Of a stretch of DNA of 64,000 nt, positions 11,322 through 26,300 are shown piece by piece; the stretch's first letter is position 1; each line of letters begins with the position of its first letter. The translations under genes were made by a program, and so were the position numbers. Under the pieces are notes generated by a model. The model searched no databases, had not been told where the DNA came from, and saw only the letters and a list, made by a program, of their open reading frames with translations. This stretch comes from Oreocharis arfaki. Its lineage: Eukaryota > Chordata > Aves > Passeriformes > Paramythiidae. The stretch spans positions 636,462 through 700,461 of the forward strand of contig VZRR01003435.1 in NCBI GenBank assembly GCA_013398015.1, written 5' to 3'.

Positions 11322-14300
11322 CTAGGAGAAATAAAACTCGTTTAAGAACCAAGTATCTGTGTCAAAAATCAAGATGTCCAACTAAACAGAGTATCTTGAT
11401 GGCACTTTGCTTGCAATGTGTGTGTTTTAACTAACATAAAATAAGATCAAAACAGCCATGCCAATCCCACCTTTTCGTTTTAATAGTATTTAGAGGATCA
11501 GGATCAGTAGGACTGGTATCTTATGACTTTCCAATATCAGTAAATTCAATAGGAAAATACAACAATTCTGATACTGCTTTAAAAAAATATTCCATTCATA
11601 CAGACTCCATGTGTCTGTTCCTTGGTATCCTACATAACATTAGAATTAGTGACAGCCAAAATATATCTCTGAACCTAATTCTTTTTTTTTTCAGTTGGAA
11701 TACAGTATTTCTCTGTTAATGACCAAAGATAATACTTGGTGTATAATTCCCGCCCAGGAAGAAAATACCTTTGAAATGATTCAATAGAAACTGTATTTTT
11801 TTCTCATGTTCTTGGCGCTGGTGAGTCAGCTGCCTGTCACACTGCAACTTGATGTGTTCAAGTGCAGATTCTAATTCACGCATTGTGTTTTTCTGCTGTA
11901 CGGACTTCATTTCGTGTTCTTCAATCTGCACTTGTAATTTTCGTTCGGACTCACGTAGGCCAACAATCTTAAAAAGAAACACACTTATTTTGATTTATCA
12001 AGCCATTTTAAGAAAACCTTTTACCCTTCAGCCTAATAGATTAAAACATACAAAAGCAATGGATCTCTTCAAGTTATTAAGCTTGTACTGGAAACAGACT
12101 TGCCACTGCTACAAGTTGACACTTCAGAACTGAACTGCATACATTGTGATCACATGGACTAGTGGATTGTTTTAATACCCTGTGCAAAATTTAAACTGAA
12201 AAAACATTGCTTTCCAGATTCTGAAAAATTTCCAGCTTGCATCCCACAGACAACTTTTTTACAAAATTACCAAAGATTCGCCCAAGGTCACAAAGACACC
12301 ATGTCCTACTGCATTTAATGTTTATAGTTCCAGATGTCAGTATGATTCCTAAGCATGTAGCTGCACATACTGCAGAGAGTGTATGCAAAATCAGTTTATA
12401 CAGGAAAAGACAATAGGAACAGTAGCCTGAGCTTTATGAAGCTTTCTGAAAGCCTGCAATCAGGAAGAAATTGAATACAACACCACTAATTAAACATGTT
12501 GTCTCTCCATAAGTTAGCAACAGAGCACTGGAAAGGGGCAAGATAATTTCCAGATTTGCAGCACCTTTCAAGCTAATGACCCCAAAACAAGTTATACAAA
12601 CTTGAACCCACAAGTATCCTATTTAAGTTAACATAAAATTTAAAAATAATTTAATAGCAGATCTATGTAACCTGAAGAGATATTTACTAAAAGCTTCTTT
12701 CTTGCCATCATCTCAGTATCTAGAATAGTAATAGAAAATGGGATAAAATATTATTCATTAGCCAAAACAAACCTTGTTGAAATAACTGATGATGATAGCT
12801 CTGAGCTCAGCAGCAGACAGGGAAACTAGTTTCCCTATTACATTATGCTTGTTCTGTGAAAGACACTGAGAAGATGACCTAAGTAAGTGCTGGCGATTAT
12901 GAATACTTTCATTCTTGTAATCAATTGCAGCTACCAGGGCTTCAATTCCTTCTTCTAGCTGGAAAAGAACGTGTTCTTCCTACAGAGAAACACATGAGTG
13001 AGATCTTTCCAAAAAAAAAAAAGCTCAGAATTAATCTTTTAAGACACCTTTAACTTCATTCTCAAGAGCAAAACTAAACTTAATGGGAAGATGAACTAGT
13101 TGAAGCACAGACAGTAGAGTGGGGAAAATAGGAGATAGAGTGCAAATCTAGAACATTTGTCTATTCCTGCCATAGCACTCTTACCACAATACAGAGGTTC
13201 ATCAAATGCTTCATCACAAAACTAGAAGTCATGTTTCTCTTTTTATCCTTCCCTCATCCTCACCAGAGTTTGACTTGTGCTATTATTTTTTTTTTTTTTG
13301 GATGTATTAGTTTTCTATTGGATTAATGAATTAATCAGATCGGTAAGGAGTTTTGTGACCACAGCTTGTGTAGGGAAGTGGCAGAAATGCATGGCCCAAA
13401 GCCCTGCAGATTTTGATGAGTGAGGCAAGCAGGGATCTTTCCGGAACATTATCACCTCAGCCATAATTTCATATTGCTTCTCAAGACCTAAAAGTAATCT
13501 GTGCTTTTTTTATGAATTTATTTTAACATAATGATACTGAACAACTCCAAGTAATGGGCCATCCATGTAATATGACTTATTTTCCCCATAAAAATATGGA
13601 GTGCTTCAGGTGAAGTTTGCTTTTTCACAAGATTCTATGAAAAAAATCAAGGGGCATCAGTATGTGAATACATTGCTTGTTCTGTATCCTGACATTAAAG
13701 TACCTGCCTGTGATAAACTGATGAACTTCTAGTTCCCTCACTTCTCATTATACAACTCTTAAACCAATAGTTTGGCAAGGCACTATCTGACTTATGCTCC
13801 TCTGATCTTAAGCTTTGTTACCAGTAGATAATTGGTGCTATCACAGCAGTATTCTAACATTGCTATCTACAAAAGTACCCAACTTCTGCTCCTCATTTCT
13901 AGCTTATCTGATATTTGGAGTCATTTTAGGTTCTGATTGGAATGCTTTATTATCAAACAATACTTAAAATCTGTATTTATCTCAGAGGTGCTTACTTACT
14001 TCAGTTGACAATACTTTGCCATCTTTCAGTTTCTCATCCATACTATTTCTCCTTCTGAGCAGCTGATCCCTTTCCATTTGGAGAACCTGAATTTTTTCCA
14101 AAATATCTGACTTGTCTTCAGTGGTGCTGCCCTGAAGCTGCATACTTTTATCACACAGCTCTTGATCCAGCATACTTAAGCGGGTAGATAATTTCATACT
14201 GTCTTTGTTTAAAGCCTAAAAAAACCCACAACAACCAGAGATATAAAAATTAGATACTCCTTTCCAGAAAGAAAAAAGTAGGCGATACTGTCACATTATG

Positions 14301-17300
14301 AAGTGAAAAAATTGCTTGTTTCTTGCAATGGGACCTCATTTACTTTGAGTGGATAGATATCATAGGGGAAAAAAAAAGCAAAACAAAAATGCTCAATGCT
14401 CAGTTTTCTTCATAATAAAAATTAAAGGCACTAGTCATTATATGTAACAATGATACTTTGTATTCACTTTTTCTACTGAAAAGTAAATATTGCAAGATAT
14501 TTCCCTGCTGTGTTCTCTAGATTGCAAAAGGACTGAGTATGATTTATATTCATAAATAATATATCATATAATTTAATGCTCTGCAATAACAGAATTCCAC
14601 AGTTCAGAATTGTTTTGTTTTGTTTTTGCAATTTCAGGGAGAAAAAGTGAATAAAAATGATTGTCTGTGTTAATTACATTTTAAATGTTGTTTGGTCAAG
14701 CTACATAATATCTGCATTACAGTCGGAGAGACACAGGAGGTCATTTGGCTTCAGCCTCCTCTGCCTTCTCCCACAACCAAGTCTTTCGATCAGCCTTACG
14801 ACTGTGGTGAGTTTTGTGGTTTTTTTCTTAAATCACCTGGCTAGATCTCAGTTTCTTGATTTCCAGGTGGCTTTTCTCTTGCAATAACGCTTCTTTTTTT
14901 GCTACAATGGCTTCTCTTTTCTTTAAATCTTCTTCTAGTTCTGCTAACTGTTGGTGCTGTTGAAGAATTCTTTCCATTTCTTCATCCAGCCACTTCTTCT
15001 GTTCTTCTAATTTCTAAAGTGTCAAGAGAGGTCCAGAGAGCATTAAACAGGACATTTTGAGTCAGAATTTTATGACTATGTTTTACCTTTCTTCAGAATT
15101 ACTGATAAAACTCTAGAAGACATTAACATTTCTAATGTCAGTATTAGTTCTGCAACAGAATCCTTACTCAGAATAATACAGAAACTGGACTGACTTAAAA
15201 GGGGCCTAAGCAATGTTACATTGCTACATCTCATATAAACAAACATGTATCAGATGCAATATCTTTTCAAAAGAATATCTTTTTAAAAACTAGTTATATA
15301 AATAGATGTCATCTACCCAAGCACAGCAACCAGCTTTAGATGGTACTACGAGAATTCAGCTAGCCCATCCTCGTTGCATCATAGTTGCCCAAAAACAGCT
15401 CTTTGTGGAAAACCAGTAAGTGACAAGAAATAATGATGTTGAAAGAATAAAAGACTACTAGTAAATGACAGCTCTGATGCTGCTAGCATGGTCCATTATA
15501 AATTTATTCTGAAGCAACAGTTTATCAGTGGATATATTCCTGTTAAGGCTAAAAAGTTTCCTTTATTTAACTTCTAAAATTTTTTTTTCACCTTTAAAGA
15601 CTTAGGGTAATTAATATTCCAGTGTCCACATCTTAAATAGTGTAGGGGGCACTGCTACATAGGATACATATTTTTCTAACCCTGTTATCAACAACCAAAA
15701 CCAGACACTGTAATTTATGTCAGCGTATAAACCAAACCAAAATAAAACACCCAAACAGCCTATGGAACACTTAAAACACAGCAATTCAAGGTCACCCTCG
15801 AACCTACCAGACAACGAAACCTGCTGAATTCACAGGTTTCTGAATCAGTATTTTTGACAAATTAGAGGGGGGAAAAAAGACACTAAAGGCCCTCCTTCAT
15901 TCCAAAAGAGTTGATTACAAGAGCTTCTAGGCTATACTCCCAATTTTTGCCACAGAAAAAAAAGAAGACAAAACTATGATGGAATACGCTTCTTCCAAAC
16001 AGTTTACAAAAACAGATAAAGAGATGACTAGGGATGGAGAAAGATTTTTTTATTTCAGGGCTCACATGGATTTGGAATAGATTAAATACCTGTAGTTTCT
16101 GTGGAGCTCCTACTGAATTATTTTTCTTCTTTTTAAAAGCAGCAATTTCTTTATCCTTAAGTTTAAGGATCTTCTGTTGTTGCTCCATCTTAAGTTGAAG
16201 TTCCTACAAACAAACAAAAAGCACCATTCTTCCTACATCAGTCAGTCAAACGCATTTCATGTGAGAGTCCCCACAAGATATAATTTGAAATACTGACCCT
16301 AAATTTATTTATGAAATTGCAATTCAGAACTAGACATCAGGTAATAAAATAAAATAATAATTAAAAAAAGCTGAAAGAGAAAGGCAAAATGCAGATTAAT
16401 GTAGAATGTAGACAATTTCTTTGGTGCGTTTATCAAGAAAGTCATTAAGTCATTATTGAAAATTAGGCCTGGCAGTGTAGTTTATGGAGGAAGCAGGGGA
16501 AAAAATTATTCATCCTATTCTTTGTCATAAGGAAACAGGAAGAATCCTACTTTAATTTGTTGCTGGTCCTGCTGAAGCTCTGCTTCCAGTTGCTTCTTCT
16601 TTTCACTCTCCTCACACAGTCTCTTCTGTATCTGGGATTGCTGATGCTTCATCTGAGCCACTTTCTGCTCAAGTTCTCTTGCTTCTCTCTCACTTTGGTT
16701 AGATAATGAAGCCAAATTCTTGGTGTCTTGCTGCTTCTTCTGTAAGGTCTAAATGTTCATGTCAAATTTCAGCTTAAAAGTAGGAAAACTTGTAACTAAA
16801 ATATGACTCAGCTTCATTCTTTATTTCAGTGAATTCTTAAGGTCAGCAGGATTTACTAACTTCTGCCCAAAACTATCATTTCCTATTGCTGCAGTTTCTG
16901 AGTTATCCGGTAAAGTTGGCATAGGCAGAATTAAACAACATGAAAAGGTACAGTTCATGCTTAGCAATACAGTGAAAGTACTAAAATCTTGCAGAAACCA
17001 CAGTTCTGGAAAACTTGCAGAGATACAATGGTGGCAGAATGCTGGTGCCAGAATGCTGGTCCTGAGCTCAAGTCAATTAGCCAGCTCTTTCTGTATGGAA
17101 CTTTTCTCACCTGCCATTCTGGGATCATGAGGCACAGAGCACCTAAGCTGGCCCTACACAGAATATTAACTTAGATGTAGCAGAACTTAAAAATAGAAAG
17201 TCAGTGTCAAACAAATATTCCTGTGCTGGGCCTGATCTTGCAAAGCATCACAGGGATTTGCTTGGAGCTAGAATTTATATAGTATTTTCATAAAACATCA

Positions 17301-20300
17301 ATTTTATTTATGGCAGGTAGTAAATCTGTAATACCCTCCCTTGGATAGGTTCTTCTATTGGACTATATACAATGATATACAGATATCTCATATGTCCCAC
17401 CACTTTCTTAGCTTCTTACATACATATCTTACAAGAACATATTTTATGTATCTAACCAAGTAGATGTTAACTAGCATTTTGAGTATAAAAGTAGTATTAA
17501 GTTTCTCACCAGCTACTTCAATCCAACCAGATTCCAGTTGTGAACTGGTAAGAATTTTACAAGCAAAGTGTTAAGGTTCAGATTAAACAGTGAGACAGAG
17601 ATTTCCAAATCTTAATGATCAGATCAGAAATACCTGCACTTTCAACTTAGCTGCCTCCATCTTCTTCTGGCACTCTTTTTGTAACATGACTTTCTCAGGA
17701 ATGTCTCCCAGCTCTTTGCTGTCCAGTTCCTGAAGCTGCTTTTGCGTTTCAGCCAGTTCTCTTTTGGCCTGCTCAATTTCTTGCTCCAGTTTAGTTATCT
17801 TCAAAGAATACTGCCTGCTTACAGACTGAGCATCCTTACCTTAAAGACAGCATATACAAATAGTTTAAAACAAACATGGTAATCAGTTGAAATGTAATAC
17901 TCATTTCTGGAGTTGAAACATTACTTACTTTGTTCTGGCTAAGTCAGTAATTTCTGATACATTTTCCAACACTAAAGGAACCTGCAGTTCCCTTCTAATG
18001 CTAAAATGGAGATAGAGTCCTAAATCTGAACTTTTCATGAGTCAGCTCATGCCACCAAATAAAGTGCCATCTGAGTGCGAGAGTAAAATTCTTCTGCCTA
18101 CTGTAGATTTTGGCAAAATGGCTCTCCTGTATTTCACAATTTTGTTTGTTGTTTTTCTTTTTTAACAAAAGAATATGCCATTTATTTATTACTCAACTTT
18201 CAGCTTAATAATTAGTAAATAATCCTGGACTGTGTTTCTACTCTGTGACTTGCCCTGTTCGGGCAATCTAGGGTGGCACAGAATCTTTCTGAGACAACCT
18301 CAAGAGAAGGTAAGCAAAGGAGAAGAGGGTGCTTGAAGGGGCTGAGGAAAGAGATCCTTACTGCCATCACAAGGCTAGTTTCTGTATCAGGAACAGATGT
18401 GTAAGGGATGTAGGCTAGCAGAGATACTGACTTTTCCTTCATCCACTTCTGATTCCCATTTCTCGAGTGTGGTAGAATATAGAAGATACATTGATGTATC
18501 TTCTCTCCTATCCCAGACATTATGTCACAAATACATGTCTACAAAGAGATCAGTAGCACTGACCATACATGAAAAATTACACGACTGTTGGATAAAAGCA
18601 ATAATCAACAAAGCCCAAAAAATATTTAACAAATAATCTTCATATCATAGTAGAGTAGGCTGTAGCCAAAATTTACAGCCTCCAGTGCAATCATAGCAAG
18701 TAATTAGCAAAATTTATGAATTTTCAGGTTGTTAAAAGTATTCTTACTAAGATAGTTATGTAAAAATTAAGATATACAGGACTTCAGGTTTTCTGTACCT
18801 TTTCTTTTGTTTCTGAACATCTTCACTCCCTACGTATCCAGTACCCCTACAGTAGCCAGTTACCTGTTCTTACTAACTCCTTAATAAGTCCCTCTTTTCC
18901 TTTGATATTAAGTGCAAGTTCTCTTATTTTCTGCTCAGCCTCAGCGAGTCTCAACTCTGAATTCTTTAACTTCTCCATGTTAAAAACATGGATTTTCTGG
19001 AGGCTGTCAATGTCTTCACCTTGAAAAAAACAAAGAAAATAGAGTTATAAAGTCTGGAACACATGCTGTATTCAAAAGGTAGTGCTCTGCAACATTGACT
19101 GTGCAGAGTTCTTCCATATGAAGTAAAAGAATCAAAATGAAAGAAGAGAGCAGAGTATTTTTCCCTGCCATGTGTCTAAACAGGAAAAGAAAGGATGATA
19201 TGCACTTGCATTTCAAGACCCTAAATTTGAGGAAAAATATTCCAGAAATCGCTTCTTACCAGTATTTCTGGTAAGATGATAGCATCCATTTTCTTTCATT
19301 GAAGCAGTACTAAAGATTTATATCTAACTAGCTTTTTGATAAATGAACTGCTTTCTGGCTAGTAAATATTACTTAGAGGTTATTAATATTAATTTCAGAA
19401 AGGGAAAGAAAAACAGAAATTGGAAAACCTACACTGAATTATAACCAAAAAAATATTTGTAACAAATACACATATTTTGCTGGGAGAACTATTTACATGT
19501 GCCAAAGACATTATTGCATATTCTGATACTTTAATAAGATTTGCTCTTATGACTTCCGTTATACCTGTGGTTGTGTCAGCTTGTAGCACAGATTTACTGG
19601 ATAAGCCAGACTTGTCTAGTGGACATTTCATGTCACTTACATCAGGAAGGAAGCACAGACAAGTGTGATTTTGTGTCCACGTTCGGTTTATGGAATGCCT
19701 GTGGAAGAAAGATAAACATACCACTCTGCAAATACACAGGGATTTTTTTTTTTTTTAAGCATCATGTAAAGTAGATCATCTTAACGGAGAAGAATCTCAA
19801 ACTAACAAAAGCATTTATACCTTCTTTCTTAGCCACACCACTCCCACACACACCATCCCCCCACTCCAATCTTCAAGGTAGATTCTGACCCCCAAGAAAT
19901 CTTTGCTAAACCTACATTTATTAAACTTATTTTGCAATATGCCCAGTTGGTCCCACAGGCTTACTGTAAGTATCATTATAGATGGTCTCGTATCATGGAA
20001 GGATTAGGCAGTAATACTACCTTTGCTATATGTTTTTGTGTAACAAAAGTTAAAGAAAAACAAAAAATTACTTATTTGAGGCTTTCTCTTCACTGCCTGT
20101 ATTGTCTTCCTCTTCATCACTCTGATCAGAGAGGTGGCAGTGAAGGACTTTATCTTGATCTTCTATCTTGCTCAGTATCATCTGTCTGCGAACACGGAAT
20201 TCTGCCATTATCTGGGCCAAGGACAAGACAGGGGGGCTGGTATACCCCTGTCAAAAAGCACACAAAAATAGTGATGGGTGGAAACAGTTGCAACAATTTA

Positions 20301-23300
20301 GCAATTCTTTACTCATATTCTAAAAAACATTTCACCACTTGAGCTTGTAAGCAAAATTACAGAGGTTTTCTATAATAACTCTGAATACCTTTGTAACAAA
20401 AGGTTTTGCAAGAGCTTAGAGGACTCGTTCCAAATGTGAAAGAGGGCATTGTTAGCCATTCATTATCCCATGTACTCAACATATTGGCAAGAATAATAAT
20501 TCGGTTTTTATAATGTTTCATACTTGAACCCTCAAAACCTGCAGGAAACCAGCTGGGGGGATGAAAACATTAGAGCCATAGCACTTGTAGGTGTGAATCT
20601 TAAGCCTAAATATCTTGGATAATTGTGGCATAACAAATGTTACAAAACTAATTTTTCAGAGCTTTCAGGGGGAAATTAAGCAGCAGCATCTGAGAAAGCC
20701 ACCATACATTATCATGTCATGTCTAATCATTGGCCTATAATCATTACAAAGTAGAAGGCGGAAAATTTGGGTAGACCTTACCTTTTGGATCTCTGTCCCT
20801 GAAGGCAGGTGAAGGGGGCGTAGCAGGTTTTTTGTGAGTGGAACACTGTAGGGCCTCCTAGCAAATGCCATGGCAGCTGGCCCATCTTCATAAGCACTTG
20901 GGGAATCTAAAGCTTTCACATCTGTAAACTTCTCTAATTTCAATTTTAGCTGATCAATGAGCATTTGCTGTTCCACCATTTTCTCAGTCTCATGGGAAAA
21001 AAAACAAAGCAAAAGCAAAACTGAGCTCTGTATCATATTCATCACTTCTAATTCCCCACAAAGGTCATGAATCTTGTAAATCACCCACTAACCCTAAATT
21101 ATTCTGCAAGGCACAGGCAAATTCTGCAACAAACGGAGAATTCTATGATATATCATCAGTCTCAGCCCCCCCACTCCCCAATGCAGTAAAGTTTAGACAT
21201 ATTTTTGTTCAGAAGGACTTGCCCCAGTGTCCAGGGTTATAGGAGTGCCAGTGTTTGGTGTAACCAAATTGAGTATTCCGCTGCCCTCCATGCCATTTCT
21301 GACAAACTCTTAATGGTGGGTCATTTGCAGTAGGTGCCCAGTGCATGTCCGACATCTCAGGCTACAAGCTGGGTGTTAAATGACATAAGGGAGAAGAAGC
21401 GAATCCTACAAGGAGGGGTGTTTCTTTTTCTTCACAAATGACTCTGCAGTGATAACTCCCCCTGGGGAAGCCACGGCACAGTCTCACTCATCCTGAGGGG
21501 GCCATCCCTCCCAGTGGGCCATAATGGCTCAACAGCACCACCATACGACCAAGGATTCCCATAAATATCCTACTGCTCAAAGTATTACATCATTCCATTG
21601 TGACACAGCCTGCCCTGGAGGAGGTGCCAAGTATTCCCCCCTGAACCTGACCATATATAACTGGGACTTGGACACTATCACCACTGGAGGGATCCAGAGG
21701 AGGACCAGAACTTCCACAGGACCATCGCTCTTGACGGCAACCATCACTTCAACAGGACTGCAATCACCACTTGATAGGACTGTGATCCCCACCTTGGCCA
21801 AAAGGGTGCCAGGCCATAGTCAGACTTCATGGGTCTAAGCCAGTTTTAATGGGTATCATTGCATTTATTGTAACCTTTCTATTAAATTGTAACTCTGACC
21901 TGAAATCTCTCTCAAGGTAATTGTGTGGGGTCCATTTTTCTCACTGGTTTACTTTCAAACCAGCAAACTCAGTTTAGTTACATTGGCCTATCTAGGCATC
22001 TAGTGAGAAGTGGATGACATAATTAGGAGCTCATGCTTGCTTTATATGTTTGTTTATGGAGAAATAAAATGGTAATTAAACAAACATTTTCAAATTAAAC
22101 TTACAGTCTGAGTCTTATTAATGAAACATGCATATGGGCTTCCTCTTCTAACTGTTCCACTTTAAAGATAACTTGTATTAGTAAACATAAACATGTACAT
22201 GACCCCAGGATCACTTTCTGCTTTTTCTTCCACCCAGCCTCAGGTTTGTTGATAAGGCTAGTTTGGAGACCTTATCTGCTTCTCCTACAGCATTCTCCAT
22301 ACATTGTTCAAAAGTACTTATGTTACCTAAACTGATTCATCCGTAAGGCCAAGATTATAAGCATTTTCAACACATTCTATTGGTTTTGATTCTTTTTGAG
22401 GTATGGTTAAAATCTGGCCTAGCAACAACAGGGAAGTTGAAGAATAGCTCACGATACATTCTGCATTCTTCTACTTAGAGTAACACGTTTTTATTCATTC
22501 TTTCTGTTGTTGTCTTAGATTGAAAGTTTCTTCCAAACACAAATATACATTGTCTTACAAGTTGAGGTTATGTTGGAATACAACACATATTATTCCTATG
22601 TCACAGAAAATAGAATATATGTATGAATATCATATTTGTTATTATTTTGGAAGAAGTAACAGCCAAATGATCCACCTTTGTCGCAGTTGAGGCGAACCCA
22701 ACACACACTAATTTTAGCATAAAGTGCAGGCAGAAGAGTTTTTATTTCAAAAGCTAGTGTCATATATATACATTTTTGTATGTTTATCATTCATGTTAAT
22801 TGTCCATTGGTTGCTTAACTACTACAATAGATTCACTGGCTATTTTAACTACACCATACTATTATTAGTTATCTACAACATAGGCATCCCAGGACTCCAA
22901 ACAAAAGCCAGCTGCAGCTGTATCTGCCGTTTACTCTCTTTATTGTTTTGAATTTCTTGCTTCTCTTGATTAAGTGTCTCACGGGCAGACACGGATTGTG
23001 CTGAGATCAATGTCAGATTCAGACTCAGACAGGCTTGCTGACCTGCTGTTAACCTCCACACACCTTGAAGCTATCTGTCCCTGATGCAATTGTACATATA
23101 ACTCCACAGTGTAATACCCATTGCATAAATACATTTGTGTATAAATATTTTTACCTCATACCTGCTACTCTTAAAGTCCTTATTCTAACATGTATCATTA
23201 AATTACATATGCCTGTTAATACAACGTAAAATATTTGACAGAAGCACTTGCTTTTCATTATTCTACCTACATATGCTATTAATTAGAAGTGACAGTTTAG

Positions 23301-26300
23301 TGAACTAAATGCCAAAAGGGTGCCTGAAAGCTCTCAAGCTTCGGTCCTGTCTCTGATACTGAAATAACCTTCTGTCTACACTGTGACAGCTACCTTGTAA
23401 CCTCCAGAATTTATATAAGCATTATCACAGTATAAGCCGTGGGGTACAGGCTAAAAAAACAAGTCTAGCCAGAAGTGACAGAAAAGAAAGTGACAGAGGA
23501 AAGAAAAAGATCATGACTAGTTTACTTACCTTTCATGCACTGACTCTCCCCAAGCCATCAGCAAAGAAGAGGAAAAAGCAGAAAAAGTATAATAAGAAGA
23601 GCACTAGCTATCCATGTTTAGGCTTTTCTCTTTTAAATATTCATATAATTAATTATCTGTCTTCCATATGTCAGGCAACACCAGGAGAATGCCAACTATT
23701 CTATTTGCAGTCTTCTCGACCTTGAAATGTTATGCATATATTAGCCATCATAATTTCATTAGCAAGCTCAGGGGTGCTTGCTAATGAAGCTACAGAAGGA
23801 AAGAGGCAAGCAGCCTCTTTGTCAGTACCTCACTTTCAACTCACTTTCAACCTCACTTTCAACTTTTCAACTCAGTTTTCTCTAATGGTAAATGATAAGA
23901 AAGTTAGGAAGGAATTCTGTCTAATAAAGTCAAAAGTGGACAATACTCTAATTCTTAATAAAGCTGTAACAAAATAAGTTTTTATATAACTTTTCAGTTA
24001 AAGCATTCTATAGGATCTTTATACTCTTTTTTAGTTTCTAAAGACTCTTTCAAAGTCATTCAAATCCTAATCTATTAATTTTCCTGAAACTCCTTAACAA
24101 TGATACATATCTGGGGAGAGGGTTATGCTTCAGGAAGCATGGAGAGCATGAATGGTTCATTTCAAGTTTCACAGGAGGCTTGTGGCACAGCTAGGCTCAT
24201 ATTGTCTCCAGGAATCATGTTACTGTGATGCATCCAGGAGATGAACCTAACTCATTCAGTTCAGTGATACAGCTCTAATTCAAACAAAATTTCCCTAGTA
24301 TTGACTGGTAGTTAAGTAAAAAAAAATTCTGAGTGACGTGTGTAATGCATTCACATGGTAGAAGGATGCTTCAATACAGGTAAATGTGTACCAGAGGAAA
24401 AATACCTGTAATCTCTGTGTTTCTTGAGCCTCCTTTAAAAATTCCTGTTGTTCTTCCTTTTCTTGTAGTAATGTCTTTATCTGATTCTTCAGTATCTGCA
24501 CTTCATGATTCTTCTGGCTAAATAGTTCTTCATCCATAACTAGTACCTGCTAGATAATAAAAGACAAGTTCAGCTGGGTGAAAGGGACATTATTATTCCT
24601 ACAACTGGAATATAAATCAAAATAAAACCTCATTTTTTTTCAAAAGACACGACCAGAACTGCAAAGTCTTGAGGTATGTGTATCAAATTGTCTAAGTGGT
24701 TATCTGCAGATTCTAGCAGCTAATACTTCACTTCTGTTTCATCTATTGATTTTGTTCTGACAAGTTTCATTCTTCCAAAGAAAATAATGTACTGACAACC
24801 AAACCTAATTTACTGAAGTATATATTAAATTCAATAATTCTCTTTATTATGCTGTCACATGTAGCCACAAGATCACAGCTTCTTGTGGTTAATACATTTC
24901 TCAAATGAAAACAATAAGAACAGCTGTCCTCAATCTGCAACTCAGGTAACAGATTAAAGATTAAAGAAACCACAAGAATTCTTCTCGTGAATGAACTGAT
25001 ATTGATTGAAGAAGACTTCCAAATGTTGTTACTCTTCCAGAAAGCCTGCAGAAGCCAAATAAAAAGTATTGAAACGTTACATCAATCCACCAACCTTCTC
25101 ATTCCTGTTCTTTCTATTTTTTTCTCCAAGAGTCCTGCTGGTGGCCATATGAATGAGTTTGGGTGTTAGCTACGGCTAATCCAGTATTTTAATATCATGT
25201 AAGACAGCATTATCCAGGCAACAATAGCTGCTAGCAAAGAAATGTGTATGTACCAACAAGAATAGGTCTACTACTACTTATTAAATCTGTCCATAAGCAA
25301 ACCCTGCTCTAGAGTCTGTACTGTGTCATTTATTTTAGCCTTTCTCTAACCATCTCTTCCTGGCTGTGGATGACATACTCACCTGGGGAAGTGTAAGTTT
25401 AAGCCCAGGTCTTACACTGTTTTGAACCTGGGAAACAGACTTTTAAAACAAGCCACAGAAAAAAATCAAGAAGGAAGAAAAAAAGCTGTGATTTAGCTTG
25501 ATTGAGAACAAAGACAAAATTTGTTTATGCACTTGCCTGGTAACAATCAATAGGTTTATTAGTTCGGTTGCGAAATAAAAATGGGTTGATGTTACAAAAT
25601 TCTAATTTGTTGGAGCACTGCCTTCTTCCACTACATGACAAACTCAAATTAGTTCTTCTGAGGTGTTCATCTGGCATCAGAACTTCACTCAGTTTCCAAC
25701 TAGTGTACAGTTGTTTTAAGTCATAAAATTAATTTTGATTTGGGATTCTGTTCATTATACAGTAATCTTTTGATTTTCACAGTCAACATTTTAACTAAGC
25801 ACATCCAATATATGTACTTCCTAAATGTATATGGGGATGTTTCCAAAAAGAATTATTTATTTGATCCTGTGTCAGTTCTGCTAGGAGACATTACCATGCT
25901 CTCAGAAGGCTGAGAGCTCTTCTCCCCATAGGTTGTTGTCCAAGACCATTATCTGCTGTGAGAGAAACAGCTAGTCAGAGCTACTGATATGATGTGATAT
26001 TCATGGGATATCTGCATGCTAAGACTCCCAGATGTTGTTTTGAAATTCTCACCTCATTTGGAAAACCATAAAGATGGATGATGTCACCAAAAAGAAAAAG
26101 GTGAAATTTAATACAAAAGCAAATGTTAGCAAAGTGATTTGACAATGAAATCTGCAAATAGTTTAGAAACTCAGTTAGCTAAAAGCATGGCAATGGGAAA
26201 GGAAATACAGGAGGTTTTGTGAGACCATAGCTGAAGAAATACAGTTTAGGAAATTACTGAGATAAGAGATGAGACACACCTGTAACTTTGTAATGTTAGA

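Noticed and set aside
21524..21838. 104-codon plus-strand frame
   Set aside because: It lies inside an LTR-like sequence with TATA and polyadenylation motifs, and has no protein similarity I recognise.
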